A DNA stretch of 16,307 bases from Thermoplasmata archaeon (GTDB lineage: Archaea; Thermoplasmatota; Thermoplasmata; Thermoplasmatales; Thermoplasmataceae): the NCBI GenBank assembly GCA_021806345.1, contig JAJZXP010000049.1:1-16307 (forward strand), written 5' to 3'. Positions 1 through 7,375 of the stretch are shown here, one piece after another (the stretch's first letter is position 1; the number at the start of each line of letters is the position of its first letter). The notes below the pieces were generated by a model that ran no database searches, was not told the origin of the DNA, and saw only the letters and a list, made by a program, of their open reading frames with translations. Both the position numbers and the translations under genes were made by a program.

Positions 1-208
1 ATTACCTGATGTAAGGGCAAATGAAGTTGCTTCAATAGAGCCATGATTTTTCAATCATGGAAACCCTTATGTTAGGCTCAATTGCTCGCTGTCCTTTTCG
101 CTTCAATAGAGCCATGATTTTTCAATCATGGAAACTCGAAAGCTCATCAAGTGGCTACCCGTTATCGTTCTGGCTTCAATAGAGCCATGATTTTTCAATC
201 ATGGAAAC
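1..208 (-). CRISPR. CRISPR array, leader-proximal end (3 repeats visible, runs off left edge)
   Basis: Three identical 36-base repeats lie at 29-64, 100-135 and 173-208, separated by spacers of 35 bases (65-99) and 37 bases (136-172). A partial spacer fills 1-28, so the array continues to the left. Read on the minus strand the repeat is GTTT, then an 8-bp stem CCATGATT/AATCATGG closed by a GAAA loop, then CTCT and ATTGAAGC. The GNRA tetraloop exists only on that strand, and the last 8 bases resemble the usual AUUGAAAC/G crRNA 5' handle. Transcription is therefore inferred to run right to left, in the same direction as the cas operon, with the newest spacer at 136-172. Perfect identity of the three repeats also fits the leader-proximal end. 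The crRNAs would be cut from the transcript by the Cas6 part of Csb2. Presence of the array is certain; orientation is a strong inference. Confidence 0.97.
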
Positions 209-525
209 CGTCATAAATAGATTCAACTTTTATAAAGTTTATTTGGTCAGTATAATCCGTTATAATTTACAATGGTCATATTTAATAACTCGAGTGATTG
301 GATAGATCTGAGTTCAGAGCACTCGAAAAATTTAGTTGCATCGCAAAAGTCCTTCAAAATTCAGTTTCTCGAACCATCGAGAGAATATAGATAGTTTTAT
401 GATTAGGCAGTCGCTCGAAAATGGCAGTGATATTGACGATCCCAATGAGATCCAAAGATCCCAGTCCTGCCAAAGTGGGTGTTTTTCACTGAAACCGGAA
501 CATATCTTATTTGTAATATCCATTA
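209..525 (-). promoter_or_regulatory. CRISPR leader with candidate promoter
   Basis: This 317-base stretch between the cas2 stop and the first repeat holds no convincing gene. It is very A+T-rich next to the array (209-290) and richer in G+C at 400-480. A good archaeal TATA box, TTTATAAAA on the minus strand, lies at 228-236, which would put transcription start near 207, at the first base of the array. Further features are TATAAT at 251-256 and again at 261-266, a 7-bp dyad TCGAGTG/CACTCGA (290-296 with 320-326), a hairpin TCTCGA-ACCA-TCGAGA (367-382), and the minus-strand motif TTTTCGAG twice (322-329 and 414-421). Leaders normally carry the array promoter and the sites that guide Cas1-Cas2 integration; assigning those roles here is inference from position and orientation. 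Confidence 0.7.
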
Positions 526-816
526 CTATATAATTATTGCCCCCCTTGATTCAATCTTTAAGGAACTTCCAAGCATGGTAATCTTTTTCTCAATATTGGA
601 ATCAATAGACCCTAAGTCAAATATGTATACATTATCAGTTGAATTATTTATTATGCTGTTAAGTTCTGATATTAAGATAATTTTTTCTTTGTCAGATAGT
701 TCACAGAAAAATACCGAATATTGGATCGGGTCTCCATATCCCCTCATTTTTCTATAAACTCTGTTTAACCTCTTGGGATCAGATATGTCATAAGAAACTA
801 CGTATTTTCTTCTCAT
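526..816 (-). CDS. cas2: CRISPR-associated protein Cas2
   Basis: This 96-residue protein has the length and opening of Cas2: a first beta strand KYVVSYDISD carrying the conserved Asp (residue 10), then a helix and FFCEL. Cas2 dimers form the core of the Cas1-Cas2 spacer integrase, where they act mainly as a scaffold that measures the prespacer. An open frame extends 17 codons upstream to 867, but the ATG at 816 is chosen because the family starts there and AAGGTGA precedes it at good spacing. The cas4-cas1 stop codon lies inside that Shine-Dalgarno region, leaving only a 4-base gap, so translation is probably coupled. It is the last cas gene of the operon, followed by the leader and array. 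Family assignment is secure. Confidence 0.95.
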   Translation of the reverse strand: MRRKYVVSYDISDPKRLNRVYRKMRGYGDPIQYSVFFCELSDKEKIILISELNSIINNSTDNVYIFDLGSIDSNIEKKITMLGSSLKIESRGAIII

Positions 817-820
817 TCTA

Positions 821-2509
821 TCACCTTGTAACAAACTCCGGGTAATTTTCAATCTCACCCATAACATATCTACCTAGCAGCCTTGCTTGGATTTCTAATA
901 CCTGTCTGTAACTAATCGAATATTTGAATATTGGATGCGCAATCAGGTCATCCAATCTTCTCTCGTATGCATTTATTAATTTTTTCCTGCCCACAGGATC
1001 TAACGAAACTGCACCCCCTCTCTTTATAAAATCATCTTTCCCAATCTCTTTTGTGTTTAGCACAGAAATTGCAACAGAATCACAGATGATTGGTCTGAAT
1101 TCCTCCATTAAATCCAGTGAAAGGGCAGGTTTTCCGTATTTTGGTTTATGCAAGAAGCCCAGATAAGGATCTAAACCAACAATCAAGGATGTAATTGTCA
1201 GATCCTTTGCCAGCAATGCATATAGGTATGAAAGGAGTGCATTCACTTCATCCCTAGGTGGTCTCCTATTCCTTTCTTGAAAGTCAAAGTCTAATTGGCC
1301 CTCATCAATTTTGAGTAACTTACTGAAATTCCCAAAATATATTCTTGCAGCCATGCCTTCAAAGCCCATCAATTCATCAACACTTTTTGCATTTGATGCT
1401 TTATGAATAATCTCACTTAGATTTTTCAAAGTTTCCTGAGTGACGTCTCTTGCATTTCTGCGTAAGATAGTCCTAGAGTTTTTTATCTTGCCAATTACAA
1501 ATTTCTTTGCAATTTCCAATGCTCTTTCTGGATTTAGCGCAGTCTTAAATTGTTCAATCCTTAATTGAATATTCTTGCTTGATATCCCAGTAGTAATTCC
1601 TGTAAACCACCCTCCGGTGGAAAAGTAGCATATCGGTATGTTTCTGGTGCACAATTCTTTAGTTGCCTGTGTAGAAATCTGTAAGTTACCGAACAAAGAG
1701 ATGCTCGATATTTCTATTAGCTTACCCATTCCTATTACTTTATTCTCCTTTTTCACCACAAGTTCTTCTCCACTTTTTGAAATAAATGAACCCTGTTCTG
1801 AAACATATAAAGGGTAACGGTCTACTCTGGCCGGAAATAATCTCCTCATTTCCAGGTCATTTCCTTCCTTATTTATCTTTTTAAGAAAAGTTGTTTCATC
1901 AGGTAGGCAGATAGACACCAAAGAACATTTAATGCATTTAGGGCTATCTATCAATGGACTAGGCACTGTAGTTTTAAAAGCTACATCCTTTGCGTTATCC
2001 ACAACTTGCAGTGCCCATGCAATTTCCTTATCATCTATCCTAACCGTTATCTTTTTATTATTTGAAAAATAATAGACCATTCCCTCTTCGCAATTATAAC
2101 CATTTTCCCTGAGAATCAAAGCCTGCATTGTTATCTGTAACTTGTCACTTTCCCAAATTTTCTCTTCACCATCTTTGGCTTTGCCCTTTTTATATTCAAC
2201 GGGCATCACTTCCTTTCCAGTTCCAGTGATAAGATCTATTTTTGCTATAACACCAGCTTTTTTGGATGACAGCGTGATCGAGGTTGCGTGAATGTCTTCA
2301 TTTTCTCTCTCTGCATCCTCAGGGGTTGGTAATTCTCCTTTAGCTTTATCAACCGTCCGGTGCCTCACCTTACCTTCGACAGTATCAGCTGAGTCTACGA
2401 AATATCCGTTTCCAAATTCAAGATAAAAAAGCCTTGGACAATATACGAATTCATTCAGCATACGCAGGGGAATGTATTCTTCTGAAACATCTCCTTTATT
2501 GTTCTCCAT
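821..2509 (-). CDS. cas4-cas1: Cas4-Cas1 fusion protein (spacer acquisition nuclease-integrase)
   Basis: This 562-residue fusion joins Cas4 (about residues 1-210) to Cas1 (about 220-562). The Cas4 part shows the four cysteines of an Fe-S cluster (C24, then CIKCSLVSIC with C192, C195 and C201) and RecB-type nuclease residues (D92 in AKIDLI, E105 and K107 in VEYKKGK). The Cas1 part shows metal-binding residues E384 (GFEGMAARIYF), H454 (FLHKPKYG) and the DLMEEFRP motif (D466, E469). Cas4 trims prespacers and selects for a PAM; Cas1 with Cas2 integrates them at the leader end. A fused Cas4-Cas1 is a hallmark of subtype I-G. The ATG at 2509 is preferred to the upstream frame reaching 2623, because AGGGGAC precedes it and the upstream residues are not Cas4-like. 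Its start overlaps the csb2 end by 14 bases. Both catalytic centres appear intact. Confidence 0.96.
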   Translation of the reverse strand: MENNKGDVSEEYIPLRMLNEFVYCPRLFYLEFGNGYFVDSADTVEGKVRHRTVDKAKGELPTPEDAERENEDIHATSITLSSKKAGVIAKIDLITGTGKEVMPVEYKKGKAKDGEEKIWESDKLQITMQALILRENGYNCEEGMVYYFSNNKKITVRIDDKEIAWALQVVDNAKDVAFKTTVPSPLIDSPKCIKCSLVSICLPDETTFLKKINKEGNDLEMRRLFPARVDRYPLYVSEQGSFISKSGEELVVKKENKVIGMGKLIEISSISLFGNLQISTQATKELCTRNIPICYFSTGGWFTGITTGISSKNIQLRIEQFKTALNPERALEIAKKFVIGKIKNSRTILRRNARDVTQETLKNLSEIIHKASNAKSVDELMGFEGMAARIYFGNFSKLLKIDEGQLDFDFQERNRRPPRDEVNALLSYLYALLAKDLTITSLIVGLDPYLGFLHKPKYGKPALSLDLMEEFRPIICDSVAISVLNTKEIGKDDFIKRGGAVSLDPVGRKKLINAYERRLDDLIAHPIFKYSISYRQVLEIQARLLGRYVMGEIENYPEFVTR

Positions 2510-3950
2510 TTTTGTCCCCTTCTTCAGTCGGATAAAAAATCCCCAGTCCAAAATGGGCACCGTATCCCACAGAGAATGGTCCGTAAACATCTTCCTTAAA
2601 AGTGACTTCAAAACCATATCCAATATTTATCGGATCGTTTTTTCTGTTTCGCTTAAAATCCAACCAGTAATAAGTCCTGCCATTTTTAATCATTTTTTTA
2701 AGTGGTTTAATTAAATCTGGCTCCGGAAGACCCTGGTCTTTGATCTCCAGCATCAACTCCCTTTTCAACCAGTTGTTAAAATCACCTCGACCCTTACGAT
2801 AATGTCTTGTCAGAATAACGGGAGTTACACTCATAAATCGCTTTGAACTTGAAATGACGCTCACATTTTGTTCCTGTCCCCATTCAACCGGTATCAAATC
2901 AATGTCTGGTCTACCATTTGATTGCCACACGGATCTAAGTCTATCTAAAGCAATTAACTCTTTTGCGTCAAAAGGTAAGCGTCCTCTTATAAGGATATGG
3001 CTTATTCTACCAGTTCCGTTCAGGTCCAAGGGCATTATAAAGATGTGTTTATGCCCCCTTGACATAGAACCGTCTTGTTCTAACCCGCTTAAATTGGTAG
3101 ACCTCGTATTTTGAAACATTTTTCCGTAAATGCCATTTAACTTTTTATGAATTCTCTCTCCAACCTGAAGTGATTCACTTATCATTGGTGGAACCTTGGT
3201 ATCAACGGAATATAGTATTATATTTATTTTCTTTATGCTATAATTAATAGGAAGTTCAGCTTCTGTTTTGTTTCTTCCCCTTTTCATTATGTAGTTTTCA
3301 TATTTCATAGCGTATGGATTGCTTAGACCGTTTGATTGTATATAAGAAGTTGTTATTCCTAAAGATTCGAACCAAGGTTTTTTTGAATTGAACCCGTAAT
3401 CTTTCTTTGAAACTGGTATTGCTACCTTTACTACTTCGTCATATGGAGAATTTTCCGCTGTTCTTACCAAAGGTATCACGTTTGGACTCTGATCACAACC
3501 ATCCATCAGTTCCATGCTAACCCATGATTGACTTCTCCCAAGATAATTAATTATGGAGACTACTTCTTTCAAACGAAAAAACTCATCCTCATTCAAAGAC
3601 TCATTTTCCCATATGACATATACGGGATCATTCGGAAGGACGCTAATAAACCCATCATATATCAGGTCTTTATCGGTTGGGTCTTTTGTATTTCTGCTCA
3701 TGTACGATTTCAAAACTCCCTCTTTATAGGGAGGTATTCTAAACGATGGTGCTTCATTACTGAGCTTTTCTGCTATATTCTCTAGTAGGATTAGGCTCCA
3801 TCCACTTCTTTTACGAAACCATGAATCCATAACTGTTCGAATGATCCTGTATGGGGATGGTGGGAATTCTGGTACCCCTTCATTTACATTCCTGCCCCAA
3901 GGTGTTGAGTGATATCTACCTGTCAAAAAGTTGATCTTTAAGACTATCAT
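2496..3950 (-). CDS. csb2: Type I-G Cas5-Cas6 fusion protein Csb2 (GSU0054 family)
   Basis: This 484-residue protein is recognised by its N terminus, LTGRYHSTPWGRNVNEG (residues 9-25) followed by PEFPPSPYRIIR, which is the signature of the Csb2 family. Other landmarks are GHKHIFIMP (299-307), RFMSVTPVILTRH (371-383) and a C-terminal glycine-rich segment GPFSVGYGAHFGLGIF (457-472) like the G-loop of Cas6-type RAMP proteins. In subtype I-G this one protein supplies both the Cas5 role, capping the crRNA 5' handle in the complex, and the Cas6 role, cutting the repeat hairpin. H300 or H302 could be the catalytic histidine of the Cas6 part, which is a guess from position. It starts 13 bases after the csb1 stop and ends inside the start of cas4-cas1. 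Confidence 0.94.
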   Translation of the reverse strand: MIVLKINFLTGRYHSTPWGRNVNEGVPEFPPSPYRIIRTVMDSWFRKRSGWSLILLENIAEKLSNEAPSFRIPPYKEGVLKSYMSRNTKDPTDKDLIYDGFISVLPNDPVYVIWENESLNEDEFFRLKEVVSIINYLGRSQSWVSMELMDGCDQSPNVIPLVRTAENSPYDEVVKVAIPVSKKDYGFNSKKPWFESLGITTSYIQSNGLSNPYAMKYENYIMKRGRNKTEAELPINYSIKKINIILYSVDTKVPPMISESLQVGERIHKKLNGIYGKMFQNTRSTNLSGLEQDGSMSRGHKHIFIMPLDLNGTGRISHILIRGRLPFDAKELIALDRLRSVWQSNGRPDIDLIPVEWGQEQNVSVISSSKRFMSVTPVILTRHYRKGRGDFNNWLKRELMLEIKDQGLPEPDLIKPLKKMIKNGRTYYWLDFKRNRKNDPINIGYGFEVTFKEDVYGPFSVGYGAHFGLGIFYPTEEGDKNGEQ

Positions 3951-3963
3951 ATTTTCACTGTTA

Positions 3964-5016
3964 TTATTCCGAATTTTCTAAATCAGGGTCTGGAGTATCT
4001 GGCTCATTATTATCTTTGTTTTCGTCTTCTTTCCATTTAGCGCTCACGCTAACCTCAGTTACTGGATCTGGATTGAAACTATCTTTACATTGTATGATTG
4101 AATTTCTGATAGATACCAAAATAGATTGTTCATCGGGCAAGGTGAATGTATCGCCATTTTCATTTAAGCATGATACTTCTCCTACAACTTTGAAGTCACA
4201 TGCCGTTCTAAGTCTTAGAGAACTATTTAAAAATTTTCTGATCTTGTATATACACAGACCTAAAATGAATTCATTCTCCTCATCTTTTAATTCATAACTC
4301 TTTAACAATGATGTATCAATATTAAAATACGCTGCAATCCTTTTTGCTGTATATTCAGTCCTGTGATAAGGAACATTTCCATATACATTGCCCTTAATCT
4401 GTTCCGTCCTTAGATTGCCGGTGGGGTCTATTGGATTAATTTTTACCCCCCCTGTAGAAACCTCTTTAACATCCTGAGCCTCTATGAAGGAACTGAGAAT
4501 TCTGGGGATTTTCAATCTTCCATCCTCTAAGTTTGCCATAAATAATCCGTGTATTAGTGAATTCACATCAAATTTGAAAACGGATTTTGCGACTTTTTTC
4601 CAGTTTATAGGTTGCCCCTTACTATAGGAGGCCTCCTTCTTTAAATTTTCTTTGAATGTTTTATCTGAAATTATGTAGGGCGAATTGATTCTGTGCGCCT
4701 CTATTAAAGAAGAAGTGAATTTACTTTCTTCTTTATCTTTAACTTTAAGTTCTGAAACAACATAAGATATGCCTTTTAAATCATCAATTACGTTGTACCC
4801 GTCAGAGTTTACTATTGTCAGTTCCAATCTATTTCCCATTGACTGGGCACTTTCTACCAGTACCATCTTAACTCCATCATGTCTCTGGTATTCAGCGGCA
4901 CCTATGTCCGGGAAACCAGTAGGTTGAAATCTGTCCCCTTGAGTAGGTTTTAACTCCACTTCTATCAGTAACCTTGCAGAATTTAATGCCCTCTTAAAAT
5001 CAAATTCCTCACTCAT
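3964..5016 (-). CDS. csb1: Type I-G backbone protein Cas7 (Csb1, GSU0053 family)
   Basis: This 350-residue protein carries the Csb1 landmarks GDRFQPTGFPDIGAAEY (residues 27-43) and LVESAQSMGNRLE (53-65). Csb1 is the Cas7 subunit of subtype I-G; several copies polymerise along the crRNA spacer to form the backbone of the surveillance complex. The C terminus is acidic and Asn/Pro-rich (DENKDNNEPDTPDPDLENSE), probably a disordered tail and possibly variable among relatives. The ATG at 5016 overlaps the end of csx17 by 8 bases. It has a good Shine-Dalgarno site (GGAAGTGA), which suits a subunit needed in several copies. Length and motifs appear complete. Confidence 0.95.
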   Translation of the reverse strand: MSEEFDFKRALNSARLLIEVELKPTQGDRFQPTGFPDIGAAEYQRHDGVKMVLVESAQSMGNRLELTIVNSDGYNVIDDLKGISYVVSELKVKDKEESKFTSSLIEAHRINSPYIISDKTFKENLKKEASYSKGQPINWKKVAKSVFKFDVNSLIHGLFMANLEDGRLKIPRILSSFIEAQDVKEVSTGGVKINPIDPTGNLRTEQIKGNVYGNVPYHRTEYTAKRIAAYFNIDTSLLKSYELKDEENEFILGLCIYKIRKFLNSSLRLRTACDFKVVGEVSCLNENGDTFTLPDEQSILVSIRNSIIQCKDSFNPDPVTEVSVSAKWKEDENKDNNEPDTPDPDLENSE

Positions 5017-7375
5017 TTTTGTTCACTTCCTTTCTTATAACCATACTTTTGATACTATAAATATCTTTTTCCCTTAGGGGAATCAGTAAGGCTGCAATCC
5101 AACGTTTATCGAGTTGCTGACGAATGTCTACTTGATGGGCTATCATATTTAACTTCATAAATTGAGCTGAAGCTATTTCATATGCCTCTTTCGCCTTTCC
5201 GGATAGCATTAAATCTATCGCCTTTTTATTTGCTTTTATTGGTTTTTTCTCATTTTTTAAAAGTAGTTCTGGCGATAGATACAATTTAACCAATGCCCAA
5301 ACCCTATCGAGAAGATACCATTGCGATGAGGTATCTTGTCCATTACTCTCTTTAATTGTGAGCAAATCGTTTAAAGATATGTTTTTGTGGTTTATGAGGG
5401 AAAAACCAAAAACCAATTCCTCGATTTTTTTGTCATCAACATCGCCATTAATGAACTTCGTGACGTCTCCTAATGACATACCTATCCTGGACATGAGAGG
5501 ATATTTGATTTCCTTTTCAGACTCCAAGTCATAAAATCTCTTAATCAATGTGTTTATCATTTTTTCCGGCAGATCTAATCCAGTCCAGGCGATCTTTGTG
5601 GAATCATCCCCAAACCTACTAGGGTCTGAATTTTTGGTTCCTTCTAAATTTGTTCTTATGGGATCGATTTTTCCGGAGCTTTCAATTAGGGATAGGGACA
5701 GCGCTATACGAAATTCTGAACTATTGTCATAAGTCTTTTCAAGCCATTGAGGATTTAAACCAAAGAGTGGTCTTATTTCTATACCATTTCCTTTTGAATA
5801 TTTACCCCTTATTTTAGAAATTGCCATTTCGGCCTTTCCAAGCGTTCTTAATAATCTTATGGCATATTTGTCATTTCCTTCGATTAGTAGGTCATAGGTA
5901 CTTTCATACATCTCCCTCCTTAGCGACTCGTAGTATTTCGGAATATCGTCACCTTTTCCTTTAATTAGGTTCAGATTTTGCTCAAATATTGAAAATATCC
6001 TATCCACGTCACCGATTAAGCTTACATATCTGTTATACCTGACCCTATAATATCCTGAGGGAAGAGAGATATATGATTGCCCACGCCTAATCAGAAAGCA
6101 ATATCGAACAAATGCTTCAATACCTCTATCGACGCCTAGAGAATTTATCGCCTCCACGAAATCTAAACCTTTCTTTACTATTCTCCCCTTTATAGCCACT
6201 CTGCCTTCTCTAAATAACATTTTTATTTCGTCTATGAATGCGTAATTACTCCAAATGGGTGTCCATAGTTCTACCGAATTCTCAGTATCCTTGATGTTGG
6301 CGGAACCATATCCATATGGGGAATATGAAACAGTGAATGGACTCGTTATTTTAGAAGCAGTAATTGAATTTCTCCTCCCGATTGAATTGCTCCAAATCAA
6401 AATACCTTCCACCATTAAAACAATGTCCCAAGGATTGACTTTTATATCTTTTGTTTCAATTTCATTACCCTGGTTGGATCCTCCTGCCTTTCCTGGATCA
6501 AATTTCCCGATCGGCGACTTTGTTAATTTATCTGTTAAATACCCAAATAGTGAATTTTCTAATAGTTTCTTATTATCATCTTTGTTTTCTATAAGAACAT
6601 TTACGATAGAGGTGATAAATAAGCTTGAATAATCAAGTCGCCCCTCATTGCCACCAGAACCAAGTAGTTTCGGAAAAACAGTTTCTCCCTCCGAATTAAC
6701 AAGTATTGTTGAGTCGATCCACTCAATATATTTATCCCCAAGGTTGTCTCTTAGTTTTGTTACAATGTCGCTTTTATATTTTTGTCTTAAATGTTGGAGT
6801 AATCCATTTCTCCACTTTAAAAGTGACTTTAACTCGTCCTTTAATTGCGTGGAATACTGGTCACTTAATGACTCTATGGTTTGCGAACTAGGCGATCCAA
6901 TATTGTAACCATTTTTGTTTATTTTCTCTTCGATTTTATTTAATTTGGGTATGTCCTTAGGCTTATATTCTTTTAAGTAAATTCGCATTCTTTCTAAAGT
7001 AAAACGTTCTTTAAAAATTATGGAAAAATCTCTTTCCAAAACGGTGCAAATATCCTTGTAAGTTGATTTATACTCATTGAATCTGCTGTCATTTGAGCTT
7101 TCTATTTTTTCCAATTTATCTTTCGTTTCCTCGTCATTTGGATAAAATCCACTTCCCCCATTCCAAGGGGACATTATAGGGGACGGACTGTATTCCTCCG
7201 AAAAGAATTTAATTAAATCTTTTTCGTCTAGTTTTGTCTCCAATATAAAAACGCCATCTCGCCACTTGCTTTTTGCCGACTTATCTTTTTGTTCAGTTAA
7301 TACTTTGAAAATGCCAAGAGCTTTGAGATATGAACTAAGAGGAGTTGTTTCACAACCTTTCATTATGTGTTCCAT
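5009..7375 (-). CDS. csx17: Type I-G large subunit Cas8 (Csx17 family)
   Basis: This 788-residue protein opens with the Csx17 pattern GCETTPLSSYLKALGIFKVL (residues 7-26), then PSPIMSPWNGGSGFYPND (64-81). Csx17 (Cas8u2, the Cas8 of subtype I-G) is the large subunit of the surveillance complex and, by analogy with other Cas8 proteins, recognises the PAM and recruits Cas3. No zinc-finger cysteine cluster is visible. The remainder has many lysines, serines and asparagines, in keeping with very A+T-rich DNA. The start forms TAATG with the cas3 stop, a one-base overlap, with GGTGG upstream; a second in-frame ATG four codons later is possible but has a weaker site. It ends 8 bases inside csb1. It is the least conserved member of the complex, but the N-terminal motifs and gene order make the call firm. 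Confidence 0.93.
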   Translation of the reverse strand: MEHIMKGCETTPLSSYLKALGIFKVLTEQKDKSAKSKWRDGVFILETKLDEKDLIKFFSEEYSPSPIMSPWNGGSGFYPNDEETKDKLEKIESSNDSRFNEYKSTYKDICTVLERDFSIIFKERFTLERMRIYLKEYKPKDIPKLNKIEEKINKNGYNIGSPSSQTIESLSDQYSTQLKDELKSLLKWRNGLLQHLRQKYKSDIVTKLRDNLGDKYIEWIDSTILVNSEGETVFPKLLGSGGNEGRLDYSSLFITSIVNVLIENKDDNKKLLENSLFGYLTDKLTKSPIGKFDPGKAGGSNQGNEIETKDIKVNPWDIVLMVEGILIWSNSIGRRNSITASKITSPFTVSYSPYGYGSANIKDTENSVELWTPIWSNYAFIDEIKMLFREGRVAIKGRIVKKGLDFVEAINSLGVDRGIEAFVRYCFLIRRGQSYISLPSGYYRVRYNRYVSLIGDVDRIFSIFEQNLNLIKGKGDDIPKYYESLRREMYESTYDLLIEGNDKYAIRLLRTLGKAEMAISKIRGKYSKGNGIEIRPLFGLNPQWLEKTYDNSSEFRIALSLSLIESSGKIDPIRTNLEGTKNSDPSRFGDDSTKIAWTGLDLPEKMINTLIKRFYDLESEKEIKYPLMSRIGMSLGDVTKFINGDVDDKKIEELVFGFSLINHKNISLNDLLTIKESNGQDTSSQWYLLDRVWALVKLYLSPELLLKNEKKPIKANKKAIDLMLSGKAKEAYEIASAQFMKLNMIAHQVDIRQQLDKRWIAALLIPLREKDIYSIKSMVIRKEVNKNE

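Noticed and set aside
173..208. Plus-strand transcription of the array, suggested by the GAAAC end of the repeat.
   Set aside because: On the plus strand the loop would be UUUC and the handle AUGGAAAC. The minus strand gives a GNRA loop, a canonical-looking handle and a TATA box at the array edge.
332..523. A 63-codon minus-strand frame beginning 2 bases after the cas2 stop.
   Set aside because: It has no Shine-Dalgarno site, its composition (many Trp and Ser) is not protein-like, and it lies within the leader, whose dyads and repeated motif explain the sequence better.
820..867. Longer Cas2 start at 867.
   Set aside because: The extra 17 residues precede the conserved first strand, and the ATG at 816 has the proper Shine-Dalgarno site.
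3523..3532. A 10-base match to the repeat stem (CCATGATTGA) inside csb2, considered as a tracr-like or anti-repeat element.
   Set aside because: Given the number of 10-mers in the repeat and the window length, one such match is expected by chance, and it lies in conserved coding sequence.
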